A stretch of DNA of 64,000 bases. Source: Anarhynchus alexandrinus. Its lineage: Eukaryota; Chordata; Aves; Charadriiformes; Charadriidae. Below, in pieces: positions 48,901 to 59,001 of the stretch; position 1 is the first letter of the stretch; every line of letters begins with the position of its first letter. Location of the stretch: assembly GCA_008711295.1 (NCBI GenBank), contig VUYV01000124.1, positions 2,405,429 through 2,469,428 on the forward strand. The letters run 5' to 3'. The notes under the pieces are model-generated. The model was not told where the DNA came from. It made no database searches and saw only the letters and a program-made list of their open reading frames with translations. Position numbers and translations under genes: made by a program.

Positions 48901-51523
48901 TAAGAGCTGCCTGGCAAGTGATTGCCATGCTCATCAAATCAGTAGGTGATCTGCAAGTGGCTTGCAGAGACAACAAAGCCACCTGCTAGCAGCCAAAGGT
49001 TCTGCCTCTGGCCATGGATGTGGGCGTTCCCGTGCAGCCTGCCTGACAGCCTTGGACCTGGCGCACCATCAGAAGAGATGCAGGAGATGATCCTCCTCCT
49101 CGGAGGGTTTCAGGTCTTGCACTCTCCTGCCTGGCACAGGTACATAAACCAGCATGAGCAAGACGCCAAGTTCTGGGATACAGCCATGTTGGATACAGCT
49201 CCCTGTGGGGAGGGGAAGGCGTTCTGCACTGCGTGGGCTTATGGACCTGCCTGCCGCTCAGCCTTGCCCAGACAGCTGGTATCTGCATGAGTCTCTGTGG
49301 TGTCTTACCATGCTTTTGTCAAATCAGTTAAAGTGGAGACTGAGGCTAGGTTGCATGTTTTCTCCTGGGGTTGTCAAGCCAAGGAAATTCTGCCCGATAT
49401 TCCCCATTTTCGGGGCGGCTCCTCTGTTTCCAGACACTTGCTTTCCATGCTGTGCAGCTGCAGCCAGTGGGTGAGAGCTCGCAGGACCATGCCTCCAGCT
49501 GCAACCATGTCTTTTCTCATGTAGTTACTTCCCACCGAAGGCTGTAGTGAGCCAGACTGTCACCGAGTCCGGGCTTTGCAGCCCTGCTGGGATGGCTGCT
49601 GGGCTTTTGCCCAGCTCAGTACTGTCAGCACACATCAGCACGCACCGGGCTCATCTGCCAGTCTGGGCCTTGCAGAGCTGAGGGTGCCTCCTCCCCTGAG
49701 CTTCAGGTTATGGTGGAGCTCAGATAGGAGAGACCCACGTACGTGGTAGAGCATCTAATGTGTAAGCATCTGCATTTTCAATGATGGATACAGCTTGACA
49801 TCCTCATACACTTCCAGGTGGAAGCAGAGAATGGACTTTCATGATCTCTGTCTTGGAAAAAGAGATGTATGTTTCATCTCACTTCCCGCTCAAGTGGATA
49901 TAAGTAACTTGAATCTTGTTCTTGATGATCATCAGTTCATGTCTCCCAAGCGTAGCATGAGGCAGAACATCTTGTCCAGGTTCACCCCTGTTTCTGTACT
50001 TCTCCAGCTCAGCTGCCCCTCCCCTCTGTGCTTGCTTGGCCTTTCCTTGCAGTTGCCCCCTTACCCCTCTGGTGTCCTGCATTGCCTGGCGGCGTTGGCT
50101 GTCTTCTCCAGGTGCTGTGCTCCCCTCTCTCGGTATTTGTAAGCTTGTGGGGATTCCCAAATCCAGAGAACACTGTCTTTGAGCTAGACAGTGATGGTTT
50201 TGATGTACGTCATTGATTTCAAATGATGGATGTAGTTATTTCTGCTTCTGTGATGGGTTATAATAATGTCACCTGCCACAGGAGTTATTATATATTTTAT
50301 AAACTCTGCAGGTCTTGCAAGGCTTACGGTCTTTGCAATCAATCCAGGTGGATTGATGATGAGAAGCCAGGGTGTCTAACTAGACTTCATGGAAAGTTGA
50401 TAATTTCTGTGTGGTTTTTGGTGCGAAGTATGAGATCTGCTGGAGCCCACATGGGATTGATCACGTGAGGCATTACCTGGGCTGTTTGTAAATGCTACAG
50501 GAAACCTTGGGTAACATCTGGCCCACTGCTTAGCCAGAACAAGATGCTCTGTGTTTGTGATACCCCTCCCAAGTCCTGCAGAGCCTCAGCTCCTAATCCC
50601 AGGCTCAGCTGGGCCCCGTGCTGCAGCTCATATGCCCCGACTGGTCAGACACAGGAAGGCCGGGGAAAACCAGCTTCTTTCCTGAGATGTGAAGGCTTTT
50701 CAGAGAGCCCATCAGCACATGTCTGCGCTTGAGTGTGTGACTGGGAGACGAGATTGGGGACAGTGTCAGGGCACCCTTCCTGCTGGTTGGGGTGCTCCTT
50801 CCCATCTGGGCAAACAGAACCTCCCCGGGTTCCTTGCTGGGTTTGCTGGGGCATCATCAAGGTGAGCCTGACACAGGGTCGTCTCAGCACGCTGCTGACC
50901 TGGGGTCCTGGTTTAGTTTCCTCCAGCAGAAACTAAACATCCAGTAATATAAAAGAAAAAAAACATTTGGCTCCTGACTTATTTCGTGCTGTTCATTTTT
51001 CCAAACGCGAGGAACGTGTACCTGTGTGCGTGTGTGTCTGAGCGTTAGATCAAGCGCTGAGTGGCACAAGGTGCCAACAGTGATTTTCTAATCAAAAGGG
51101 AATAAAAAGATCCCATCTCTTGTTCCTTCAAACCAGGACACGTGCCAGGGCATTAAAGCTGTCTGAAAGGACGCTGCACCAAATGGCAGAATGAATCGGT
51201 ACCTCGGTCTCACCAAAGAAGTGGCTGCCGCAGGGATGATGGGAGGGCACGTCATACAAGAGCACCAATGCAGGCTGAAGAAACATTTTGGCTTTTTTTT
51301 TTCTAAATTAAAACCATTTTTTGTATGTTCTCGGTGACTAAATGGTATTCAGAAATCTTGGCCCTTTGTTTCTGTGGTCCAACACCCCACCACTCCCCCC
51401 AGTTGCTGCGTGAGCTTAACAAGCAGCGAAGGGCTGCAGAAGCCCATGCTCAGGCCCTGCAGACAAGACTCCGTGGTGTCCAGGGCTGGTGTCTACAGCT
51501 TGGTGTTGACCTTGCTTTCACAG
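42970..51523 (+). other. SLC8A3: Intron between exon C and first constitutive exon
   Basis: This 8.55-kb intron begins with GTAAGTG and ends in GCTTTCACAG. I checked it for NCX1-type exons D-F peptides and see none. It includes an A-run at about 44654-44667 and T-runs near 51292-51302. No transposon family is recognised and no gene is supported; the open frames are short and occur on both strands. Confidence 0.65.
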
Positions 51524-51648
51524 AGGTGGCTGAGCGAAAGCTGACAGTTGAAGAGGAGGAAGCCAAGAGGATTGCAGAGATGGGCAAACCAATACTCGGC
51601 GAGCATCCCAAACTAGAAGTCATCATTGAAGAGTCCTATGAATTCAAG
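51524..51648 (+). CDS. SLC8A3: SLC8A3 constitutive exon: C-terminal part of CBD2
   Basis: This 125-nt exon has the acceptor GCTTTCACAG and the donor GTCAGC. It enters in phase 1 and leaves in phase 0. It encodes (E)VAERKLTVEEEEAKRIAE, then MGKPILGEHPKLEVIIEE and SYEFK. KLEVIIEESYEFK is a near-invariant NCX signature closing the second Calx-beta domain and includes an acidic residue that binds Ca2+ in CBD2. The glutamate-rich TVEEEEAKRIAEMG helix precedes it. The frame stays open for about 200 nt upstream, but the phase and the conserved start of homology place the boundary at 51524. Confidence 0.93.
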
Positions 51649-52198
51649 GTCAGCAGTTGTCCCAGGGGTCCTCCAGGAGGGGAAAGCTGTGGGGCACTGA
51701 AGAGCAGCCATGGAGAGCAGGACTGAGGAGGCAGGGGATGGCCGCATGTGCAGGGAAAGGGCTGCTGGAAGAGGAAAAGGAGTATGCAGTGCAATAAGGT
51801 GTGGGGGAAGCCTACAAGAAATGCCAGGGGATGTAGTTGCTGGTAGGCAGAGGTGGAGGGAGGAAGACAAGGGAGCCCAAAGCCCTGCTGGAAGCAGATG
51901 AAGCCAGTGTGCAGGAGAGGGCAGGACGAAAGCTGTCTCTAGTGAGGCAGGGGTGAAGGAAGAAGGAACCTTGTCTAAAGTAAGGGGTGGCAAACAAGCA
52001 GGATCTTGTGAGGTTTTAGTCAGCCTATCCAGGGAGAAGGTGGGCCCAGCTCCAGTCATGGCCTTATCTGGCTGGTAGGAGAGTGCTTGTTGCACTTCTG
52101 CAGTTTGGGAAGGGTCTGTGAGACCACAGTGCACTGCAAGATCAGCCTTGCCCACTAACAGCCAGTTTAATTGCTTTGCATCTTTATTCCCTTAACAG
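51649..52198 (+). other. SLC8A3: Short intron
   Basis: This 550-bp intron has a GTCAGC donor and a CTTAACAG acceptor. I recognise no other feature in it. Confidence 0.85.
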
Positions 52199-52298
52199 AG
52201 TACGGTGGACAAGCTGATTAAGAAGACAAACCTGGCTTTGGTTGTAGGAACACATTCCTGGAGGGACCAGTTCATGGAGGCCATTACCGTCAGCGCAG
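52199..52298 (+). CDS. SLC8A3: SLC8A3 constitutive exon: loop to TM6 linker
   Basis: This 100-nt exon (phase 0 in, phase 1 out) has the acceptor CCCTTAACAG and the donor GTGAGG. It encodes STVDKLIKKTNLALVVGT followed by HSWRDQFMEAITVSA. This is the conserved stretch between CBD2 and the second membrane bundle, present in all NCX paralogues; NCX1 has STVDKL, as here. It has no membrane segment. It probably forms part of the cytosolic linker that couples the regulatory domains to the transport domain. Confidence 0.93.
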
Positions 52299-53789
52299 GT
52301 GAGGGGTACATCAGAAAACCCACACCAGCATCTGCAGGGTTCATGTGGCCTGGGATGAGATCTGTCTGGGCTCAGGAAACGGCATCTGCCGGGTCAGTGA
52401 TGCTCAGCTGTTGCGTGCATGGTGGCCATCAGCAAAGCCAGTCCAAAGAGCTCCTCTGCTCCAAATATACCGGGCTTTTGCAGATGCATTAGATGGGAGT
52501 CCAGGAGATCCATATTTTGGTGCGGAGCCATCCAGCAGGCCAGTTTTCAAAGACTTTATGTCCACTGGCAGTGCTCCTGCTGCTTCAGTGGTCTGATGAC
52601 TAGCATACAGGCAGCAAAATCCATCCATCCCATCCTGGCTGGGCTGCTGGCTCCTGGTGTGCCCAGTGCTCTCCTCTTCAGGTAGCTCCTGCTGCTGGAA
52701 GATGTCCTGTCTGCCATGGCCAATAGAGTCTCTGGGAGTAGGGAGGCTTACCACATTTGGAGAGCAGATGTTGCCCCACAAGACAGCAGCTGGTGGAGGG
52801 AAAGGCCCAGAGACCTGCCAGCTGTTGCCTGGGGAGCCTGAGAGAGCTCACCGCTTCCAGGGCCAGGCAGCTGTGGGGCAGGCATTTTAGGCATGTCCAT
52901 CCCATTAATGACACTCGGGCCCTTTTCTGAACCTTTCCTTGATGGTTTGGCATCTTTCCCAAAGGGTGTTTTTCCACCCAGCCGTAGTACAGGCAGCAGG
53001 CAGGCAGGTGGTTTAGCAGGAGCTGTCACTAGTGGCCACAAGGGCTTCTTCTGACATGAAAGAAGAGAGGCGGGGTATTCAGTGTTTTTTCATTCTAGCA
53101 ATTAAGAGAAACTGCTTCTGTGGAAACAATACTTCCATCCTTGGAGCAAGCAAGCCTGCTTTCTCATCCTTTAATTTAATTCCATCGTCCTGTATCCTCA
53201 CAAAGACCAGCAGTGCTTCCAGCCTTGGAGCTGACCTGGCCCACCACACTAACCCTTCCAAGGGGTTGCAGTACTGCTGCTGATACCCTCATACAGATGA
53301 GAAATTTCTTGCTGGGGTGCTGCTGGTGGCCAGCCCATGCTATGGTGCAGGAGGACCCAGAGTTTCCCAGTTCTATCACATTCTGCTATTTTACCCCCCA
53401 AAACATCACTTGCCTGTGTGACTTCATGGTGCCCCTCAACAGTCACCTCCACAGGCTGTAGTACATACTATGTGACTGCCTGTGGATGGGAACAGGGACA
53501 GGGATGGAGTTGCCCCTTTGTGGGTACCACCTACCGCTCTGCCACTCACCAGCCCTGCAGGCTCTGGGGGCGTCCCAGGAGGCACTCCTCTTGCCAAGCC
53601 TCACCCATCACTGAAGGACCTGGTGTGCCCTGAGCCCACTGTCATTGCTGGCACCACGCCGCCTTGTCCCAGGGGAGCAGCATCCCTGGAACCCTGGGGT
53701 GGGGGGGCCAAGCACGGGCTGCAGCCCACCCCAGTAATCTTGACTTCCCCATCACGAGTGCTGGACCTCTCCTTCCACATTGTTTGCAG
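52299..53789 (+). other. SLC8A3: Intron before the TM6-TM8 exon
   Basis: This 1.5-kb intron has a GTGAGG donor and a TTGTTTGCAG acceptor. It has moderately GC-rich unique sequence. No repeat family or extra exon is recognised. Confidence 0.85.
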
Positions 53790-54065
53790 CGGGTGACGAA
53801 GACGAGGATGAGTCTGGCGAGGAGCGCCTGCCGTCCTGCTTTGACTATGTGATGCACTTCCTGACCGTCTTCTGGAAGGTGCTGTTTGCCTGTGTGCCCC
53901 CCACCGAGTACTGCAATGGCTGGGCCTGCTTTGTTGTCTCCATCCTCATCATCGGCATGCTCACGGCTGTCATCGGTGACCTTGCCTCCCACTTCGGCTG
54001 CACCATTGGCCTCAAGGACTCGGTGACCGCCGTCGTCTTTGTCGCCTTCGGCACTTCTGTACCAG
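53790..54065 (+). CDS. SLC8A3: SLC8A3 constitutive exon: acidic linker, TM6, TM7 and start of alpha-2 repeat
   Basis: This 276-nt exon (phase 1 in and out) has the acceptor TTTGCAG and the donor GTGGGA. It encodes the acidic run AGDEDEDESGEER. A membrane segment follows around FDYVMHFLTVFWKVLFA, then VPPTEYCNGWACF and a second segment, VVSILIIGMLTAVIGDLA. It ends in SHFGCTIGLKDSVTAVVF and VAFGTSVP. The GTSVPD motif (its D is completed by the next exon) marks the alpha-2 repeat that, together with alpha-1, lines the Na+/Ca2+ pathway. The reading frame continues into the intron until 54361, so a retained-intron product would end after about 98 unrelated residues. Confidence 0.95.
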
Positions 54066-54389
54066 GTGGGATGGCTGTGGGGAGGGGATTGGGTGGGAGG
54101 AAAGTCCTCCAGTGGCTCTCCTGGTCCCAGGGAAGTTTTTCTGTCATGGGATGGGGTTCAGGCTGGGAAGGGGCTCCAGAAAGCCCTGTCCCCAGGCAAG
54201 GTCTGCACCCCACTTGGTGGCAACACGGGGTCCCTGGACACGGTAAGGGAGGGTGTGCACCAGGAGAGGTGCCTGTCCCAACCTGGCCAGTGCCACACCT
54301 CAGCCTCCCTTGTGCCCCAGACATGAAGGGTTGCCCATTTCTCCTGTTGGGCCCCCAGTGATTTCTCTTTCCTCCTTCCTTAACCCCAG
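54066..54389 (+). other. SLC8A3: Short final intron
   Basis: This 324-bp GC-rich intron has donor GTGGGA and acceptor TTAACCCCAG. Nothing else is recognised in it. Confidence 0.88.
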
Positions 54390-54766
54390 ACACTTTTGCC
54401 AGCAAAGCCGCGGCCATCCAGGACATGTACGCCGATGCCTCCATCAGCAATGTCACAGGCAGCAACGCCGTCAACGTCTTCCTAGGCATTGGGCTGGCGT
54501 GGTCGGTGGCAGCGATCTACTGGGCATCGCAGGGGCAGGAGTTCCAGGTGTCGGCAGGCACCCTGGCCTTCTCCGTCACCCTCTTCACCATCTTCGCCTT
54601 CATCTGCATCAGCGTCCTCCTCTACCGCCGGCGGCCCCACCTCGGGGGGGAGCTGGGTGGCCCCCGGGGGTGCAAAGTGGCCACGACATTGCTCTTCGTC
54701 AGCCTCTGGCTGCTGTACATCCTCTTCGCCACGCTGGAGGCCTATTGCTACATCAAGGGGTTTTAG
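54390..54766 (+). CDS. SLC8A3: SLC8A3 last coding exon: rest of alpha-2 repeat, TM9, TM10, C-terminus
   Basis: This coding part is 377 nt and enters in phase 1. It encodes (D)TFASKAAAIQDMYADAS, then ISNVTGSNAVNVFLGIG, the hydrophobic LAWSVAAIYWA segment, AGTLAFSVTLFTIFAF with ICISVLLY, the RRRPHLGGELGGPRG loop, a last membrane segment (LLFVSLWLLYILFATL) and the C-terminus EAYCYIKGF, followed by TAG at 54764. The NVTGSNAVNVFLGIG motif is the core of the alpha-2 repeat and contains ion-coordinating side chains. The residue before NVTG is Ser here (AGC at about 54445-54449), where NCX proteins that I recall have Gly. The C-terminus is full length, with no truncation. Confidence 0.95.
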
Positions 54767-55027
54767 GCGGTGGAGGGACGGTGCCACCGGGGGGGAGGGA
54801 CCCCCCTCCTCCGTTACCTCACCGGACGCCAGTGCTGGAAGCATGGTTTCACCAGAGGGGATGGGTCTCCATCAGGGGCCGCCACTGCCCAGACGGTTGG
54901 ACGGCTGGGCACCAAGAAGGGCAAAACCATCACAGAGGGAAAAAACCAACCAAACAAAACCGACCCAAAATAATACAAAAGAAAAAGAAAAAGCAACAAC
55001 GGCAAGTGTTTAAACAAAACAAAACAC

Positions 55028-55033
55028 AATAAA
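55028..55033 (+). terminator. Candidate poly(A) signal AATAAA
   Basis: A canonical hexamer about 260 bases after the stop codon would give a very short 3' UTR. The sequence after it is not clearly GU rich. Confidence 0.35.
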
Positions 55034-55199
55034 CCCAGCCACTGACCCCATTTAATGAGAATAAGAAGTTTCAGCCATCTCCAAAGGCCAGCTCTCCTGC
55101 AGGGGCTTGTTTCTTTTCCTCCCAAGCACACCTCCACTGTAAGGAGGTGTTTTCTTATTTTTACTGGTTGGGAATTGCAGAAGTCTGATCAGGAATTTG

Positions 55200-55322
55200 A
55201 TTTTTTTTTTCCTTTTTTTTTTTTGTTTGCTTGTTGCTTTTTGGGTTGGGGGGGTTTCCCTTCTTGGTTTTTTTTTTTTTTTTTCGTTTTTTTTTTTTTT
55301 TTTCGTTTTTTTTTTTTTTTTT
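55200..55322 (+). repeat. T-rich low-complexity block with (T17 CG) periodicity
   Basis: Successive T runs end in three runs of exactly 17 T (55268-55284, 55287-55303, 55306-55322), separated by CG dinucleotides. On the transcript strand this is a U-rich stretch inside the 3' UTR. Exact run lengths in such DNA are often unreliable in assemblies. Confidence 0.85.
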
Positions 55323-55767
55323 ACTTTTATTTCACAAAAATGTTAAAAATCTACTCTAAAGCTTCAAGCTGCCGTCAGTGCTGGAGTTAAAAACGTGTAT
55401 TTTTTGAAGCCACAAAAGACTATGACACAGTCAAAGAACTTTTTCACTATTACCCGTTTCCTCCCTCGCCGCCTTCCATTTCTTTCTTTTTTAAGAACAT
55501 CACAAGACTGATATATTTTTAATACAAACACAGACACACAGACACACGTACATTCAGTGACAAAGGCTGGAGCATGTAGCATCTCAATCACCTGCCTGGG
55601 CTAAGAAAAAAAGGAGGGAAAAAAAAAAACCCAAACCCCAAACCCCAACCCTCTAATATAATACGTATCATGTATATTTTGACTATGGCATTTCTCTTTG
55701 TATAATTAACTTCGAGCTTGTGGTACTGCAGGGAGAGAAAATTATGTTAATTTACAACTGATAAAGA

Positions 55768-55773
55768 AATAAA
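55768..55773 (+). terminator. Candidate poly(A) signal AATAAA
   Basis: A canonical hexamer about 1.0 kb after the stop codon lies in an AT-rich context. The G-rich sequence about 35-90 bases further on (including a TGGTGGTGGTGG run) could act as a downstream element. Confidence 0.45.
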
Positions 55774-56158
55774 TGGCTACCCAGAAATAGCCTGCCCTTG
55801 GGGGAGCAAGGGGGCCAGGGAAAGCGGTGCCGGCTCCTTGGGATGGTGGTGGTGGTGGGTTTGCTGCGTGGGCCTCCTACTCAGAGGTGGAAATTAATTT
55901 AGGAAAGCCCGGATAGCGTGCCCGTTTGTTGCCAGTGCCATCCCACCCCGAGCCGTGGCGTGGCCGCCCTTTCACTCGTTTGGTACCCCCCGTTTTCACG
56001 GCGCCTGCATCTTGCTGTTGGTCTTCAGGCCATTGAAAGGTACAGGCTTAAAAACTGCCACCCACGTCAGGACTCCTGTAGCGTCTCGAGTAACTTTCAG
56101 GAACACCAGACAGACAAAAAGGCATCCTTTTCATTTGAAGTGCATTTCTTTTTAAGGA

Positions 56159-56182
56159 AAACAAAACAAAACAAAACAAAAA
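56159..56182 (+). repeat. (AAAAC)n microsatellite
   Basis: About five AAAAC units near the end of the 3' UTR. Confidence 0.85.
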
Positions 56183-56243
56183 CCCACCATGAGAGTATGT
56201 CATGAATTACATCAATGGCTGCAAATTGAAATGTTGGGTTGGT

Positions 56244-56259
56244 AATAAAAATAAATAAA
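56244..56259 (+). terminator. Cluster of three overlapping AATAAA signals
   Basis: Three AATAAA hexamers occur within 16 bases, about 1.5 kb after the stop codon. Such clustering is common at distal poly(A) sites, so this is the preferred provisional 3' end. Confidence 0.45.
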
Positions 56260-57914
56260 AACTATACCTATATCTATATAAACAGTGCTATCTGGAAACC
56301 TATTTCTTAATGGAGAGCCCTGGAAGAGGATGTTAAAACTTTACTCTGTGTAAAGTGTTTTCAAGATGAAGACAATTTATTCTATCAAGACACAGGTGCT
56401 GTAAAAGGAAGCATTTTCTTCATAAAGTTCCCTGTAATAAGCCAAACCTTGGGAGGTAGTGAGGAAAAGAGGGGATGCCAAAAGGTGTCTCTGCCTGCTG
56501 CAGTGCCTTCTGCTGCCCGGGGGGGCAGGGAGGAGGTGGCCACAGGTTAGGAAAAAAGCAATGGGAACAAGGTTGTCACAGACAAAACAGAGGTGTAACA
56601 TTAAAGCCAGTGACTAGATGAGAGTGATGATGGTCCTTAACACACAGATGAAGTCTTTATTTTCATACAAAATGTTTATCAAGATATCTATATCTCTATA
56701 TAAATGTGTATACACGTAAGACAGGGAAGAAGGATCCTTCTCAGAGGAGCAGCAGGAGCTTTGCTGGTGCGGTGGGAGCATGGGTGAAAGCCGTTGGGTT
56801 TGAAGCCAAGAAGCATCTGACCTCCTGCCTCAGCAGCCTCCCTTTGCCATGCCTTTGGGAAAGGGCCTGAAAAAGACGGGCAAGAAACCCTGGGGCCAGG
56901 CTCCCACCGAGCTTGCCGGTCCTTATGGCCACTGGCTGTGCCAAAAGCCACTGAGAGCAGCTGCTGCCACTGCTGGCCACCACCGCCACTGCCCGCCAGC
57001 TGGGAACATGGGTGACACTGAAAGAGAAATTACAAAAGCCCCTCAGATGCTCTCTGGAGGGGGCGGTTAAAGTGCAGCTCTCAAGGGGAAGGTTTGTTAT
57101 CAACCATTGCTGTTTTTAATTTGGACATATGAAGTCTGTTGAGCTCTTATTTTACCCGTGGCAGCTCACCCACCCCGGGTGAAGCCCACCCTGGGGAGCT
57201 GCCATGCTGTTCTTCTGTTGCTTGTGCTGTACCCACCACGTGCTTTTCATCCGCTTCCTTCTTCGGCTGACCTCGGGGAGGGGGCGCGGGGGGAGGACTG
57301 GCTGCCAGAGGTGCCAACCGCATGGGGACCTTAGTGCCCTCCATGCACCAGGGCGATCTGCGCCAGGCCGACAACACCCGTGGAGTGCTTCTTTCTTTTA
57401 TTTTCATTTTTTACTTCATTAAAAAATATGCAAGGTGAAAAAAAAAGCAAGTTTGGTGCCTTTGGGGATTTTATTTTTTTTTTTCTCTTCTGCTAAGGCT
57501 TTTATGTTTTATTTTGGGTCTAGCTATCTGCTTGCTCCTCTTTCCGTTTGGGCTGATGCCTGGATTTGGTGGCACTCTCTCTGGCTGGATTGCCCCTGCC
57601 CACTCCAGCCCTCTGTTTCGGTACTGCTGGGGGGACCCCGCAGCGCTTGCCCCTGGCTGGATGGCGGAGAGGAGGTTTTGCTGGTGGTTTTGTTGTCACT
57701 GCTCCTTCCCTGCTGTTCCTCCCGCTAGCTTCCCGTGGCAGCCTGCAGTGACAGCCGCTGGCCTCCCTCGGCAGCCATCATGCTCTGGGCAGCACAGGCC
57801 TCCCTTTCAGCCTCCCTCTCCCCTCCATCGCCCACTCCTCACTAAGGCCCCATTGCAGCTCTGGTTGAGGGTAAATAACATGCCCTGACATCAGGAGGAA
57901 AAAGCAGAGGTCAT

Positions 57915-58210
57915 CACAGAATCACAGAATGGTCAGGGTTGGAAGGGACCTCTGGAGATCATCTAGTCCAACCCCCCTGCCAGAGCAGGTTCACCACCAG
58001 CAGGTTGCACAGGACGGCATCCAGGCGCGTTTGGAATGTCTCCAGTGTGGGAGACTCCACCACCTCTCTGGGCAGCCTGTTCCAGTGCTCTGTCACCCTC
58101 ACAGTAAAGAAGTCCCTCCTCATGTTTAGATGGAACTTCCTAAGTTCAAGTTTGTACCCGTTACCTCTTGTCCTGAAGATCAAAGGAGCTCCTTTGTCCC
58201 TGTAGCCTTC
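57915..58210 (-). mobile_element. CR1 LINE 3'-end fragment (minus strand)
   Basis: It begins with CACAGAATCACAGAATGGTC and continues through the inverted 3' UTR into the end of the ORF2 frame (on the minus strand [20 protein letters not shown]). It is about 300 bp and 5'-truncated. It is nearly identical over its first 80 bases to the copy at 60218. Confidence 0.95.
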
Positions 58211-58927
58211 CACAGCACAGGGACATAGTCTCGGGGCCACGCATGGTGTGGGGCCAGCAGTACCCACTGTCTGCCTTCCCACTCTGCTGCCATGGGGACC
58301 ACCCATAGCACCCCATGGGTTTTGCTATCCAGGTGATGCAGCACTGCGTGGATGCCAGTCAAAAATCTGCCTTTGGGTAAAAAACAGTTTTGCAAAGAGG
58401 CATCACTCACCCATCCCACTCAAGCTGGGTGGGAATTGTGCCCCGCGTTCAGCCAGTACCATGCCACCTCCTCTCCCAGCATCTCCACTGACTGCCTTTT
58501 TCTTCTTCTGTTTGGAGCCCTGGCCCCAAACATCCTCTTTACAGTGAGCCTTGTGCAAGAACCATCCCCAAATGCCTTTCTGCAGCAAAGGTGCAGCCCA
58601 TAAGCCTGGGGAGACGCAGGGTGGGAGGACCCCAAGTTGGGCTGTAGGAAAGGTGGAGGTGCTGCACATTGCTCCCTCAGGGCAGCTGGAGCTCAGCAAA
58701 GCCCACCAGCCCGGCCACAAAAAGTCCACTGCCCCACTGGGTCCTGCACGCTCCCATCTCCCCGCAGGTCTGTGGGGGACCCTTCCCCAGCCCATGCCCT
58801 GTCAGCCAGTTCATGCCCTCCATGAACCAGCATTGCCTGCGGCAAGTTCCTGGCCCAGGGGACCCACACGTGCTCTGGCAAAGGACCCATTGCCTTTGAC
58901 TTCAGTGAGAGGTCAGGGGCGGGGGGG

Positions 58928-59001
58928 NNNNNNNNNNNNNNNNNNNNNNNNNNNNNNNNNNNNNNNNNNNNNNNNNNNNNNNNNNNNNNNNNNNNNNNNN
59001 N
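58928..59001. other. Assembly gap (74 Ns)
   Basis: A run of N with G-rich sequence on both sides (GGGGCGGGGGGG before, TGGGGGGAGC after). The missing sequence is probably G-rich and hard to sequence. Confidence 0.99.

Larger units (their letters stand above)
31250..56259 (+). other. SLC8A3: SLC8A3 (NCX3) gene, 3' part: exons A, B, C, four constitutive exons and 3' UTR
   Basis: This is the 3' half of a Na+/Ca2+ exchanger gene. The protein sits in the plasma membrane and normally exports one Ca2+ for three Na+; a cytosolic loop with two Calx-beta domains (CBD1, CBD2) regulates it. Seven coding exons with GT/AG boundaries are visible, and their phases (2-1, 2-1, 1-1, 1-0, 0-1, 1-1, 1-stop) all agree. 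SLC8A3 is preferred over SLC8A1 and SLC8A2 for three reasons. The A and B exon peptides resemble NCX3. There is a single small optional exon C and I see no NCX1-like exons D-F. The C-terminus (RRRPHLGGELGGPRGCKVAT ... EAYCYIKGF) is NCX3-like. The paralogue call rests on remembered family sequence. The first part of the protein (signal peptide, TM1-5, CBD1) is upstream of the window. Confidence 0.9.
54767..56259 (+). other. SLC8A3: SLC8A3 3' UTR (end uncertain)
   Basis: Sequence after the TAG codon is non-coding on the + strand. It contains a GC-rich first 150 bases, an A/C-rich patch (54941-55030), a T-run block (55200-55322), a C4A3-like patch after an A-run (55618-55652) and an AT-rich final part. 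Candidate AATAAA signals lie at 55028-55033, 55768-55773 and in an overlapping triple at 56244-56259. Which one is used cannot be told from sequence alone. The cluster at 56244 is taken as the provisional end, because AT-rich unique sequence continues to that point. Confidence 0.55.

Noticed and set aside
51403..51523. Possible upstream alternative acceptor (CCCCCCAG at 51402) extending the exon by 121 nt with an open frame
   Set aside because: The previous exons end in phase 1, and an extension of 121 nt would shift the frame. The encoded residues have no counterpart in NCX proteins that I recall. The open frame is probably chance.
53780..54361. Retained-intron reading after the TM6-TM8 exon
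   Set aside because: The frame merely runs on into the intron by about 98 codons. The donor at 54066 and the conserved continuation at 54390 show normal splicing.
54489..55032. Arg/Ser/Pro-rich ORFs overlapping the last SLC8A3 exon
   Set aside because: They are out-of-frame shadows of the GC-rich coding exon and its 3' UTR.
56641..57480. Minus-strand AATAAA-like motifs suggesting the 3' end of a convergent gene (SMOC1 adjoins SLC8A3 in mammals)
   Set aside because: I cannot identify any SMOC1 exon or protein segment in 57-64 kb, so the idea is unsupported by this sequence.
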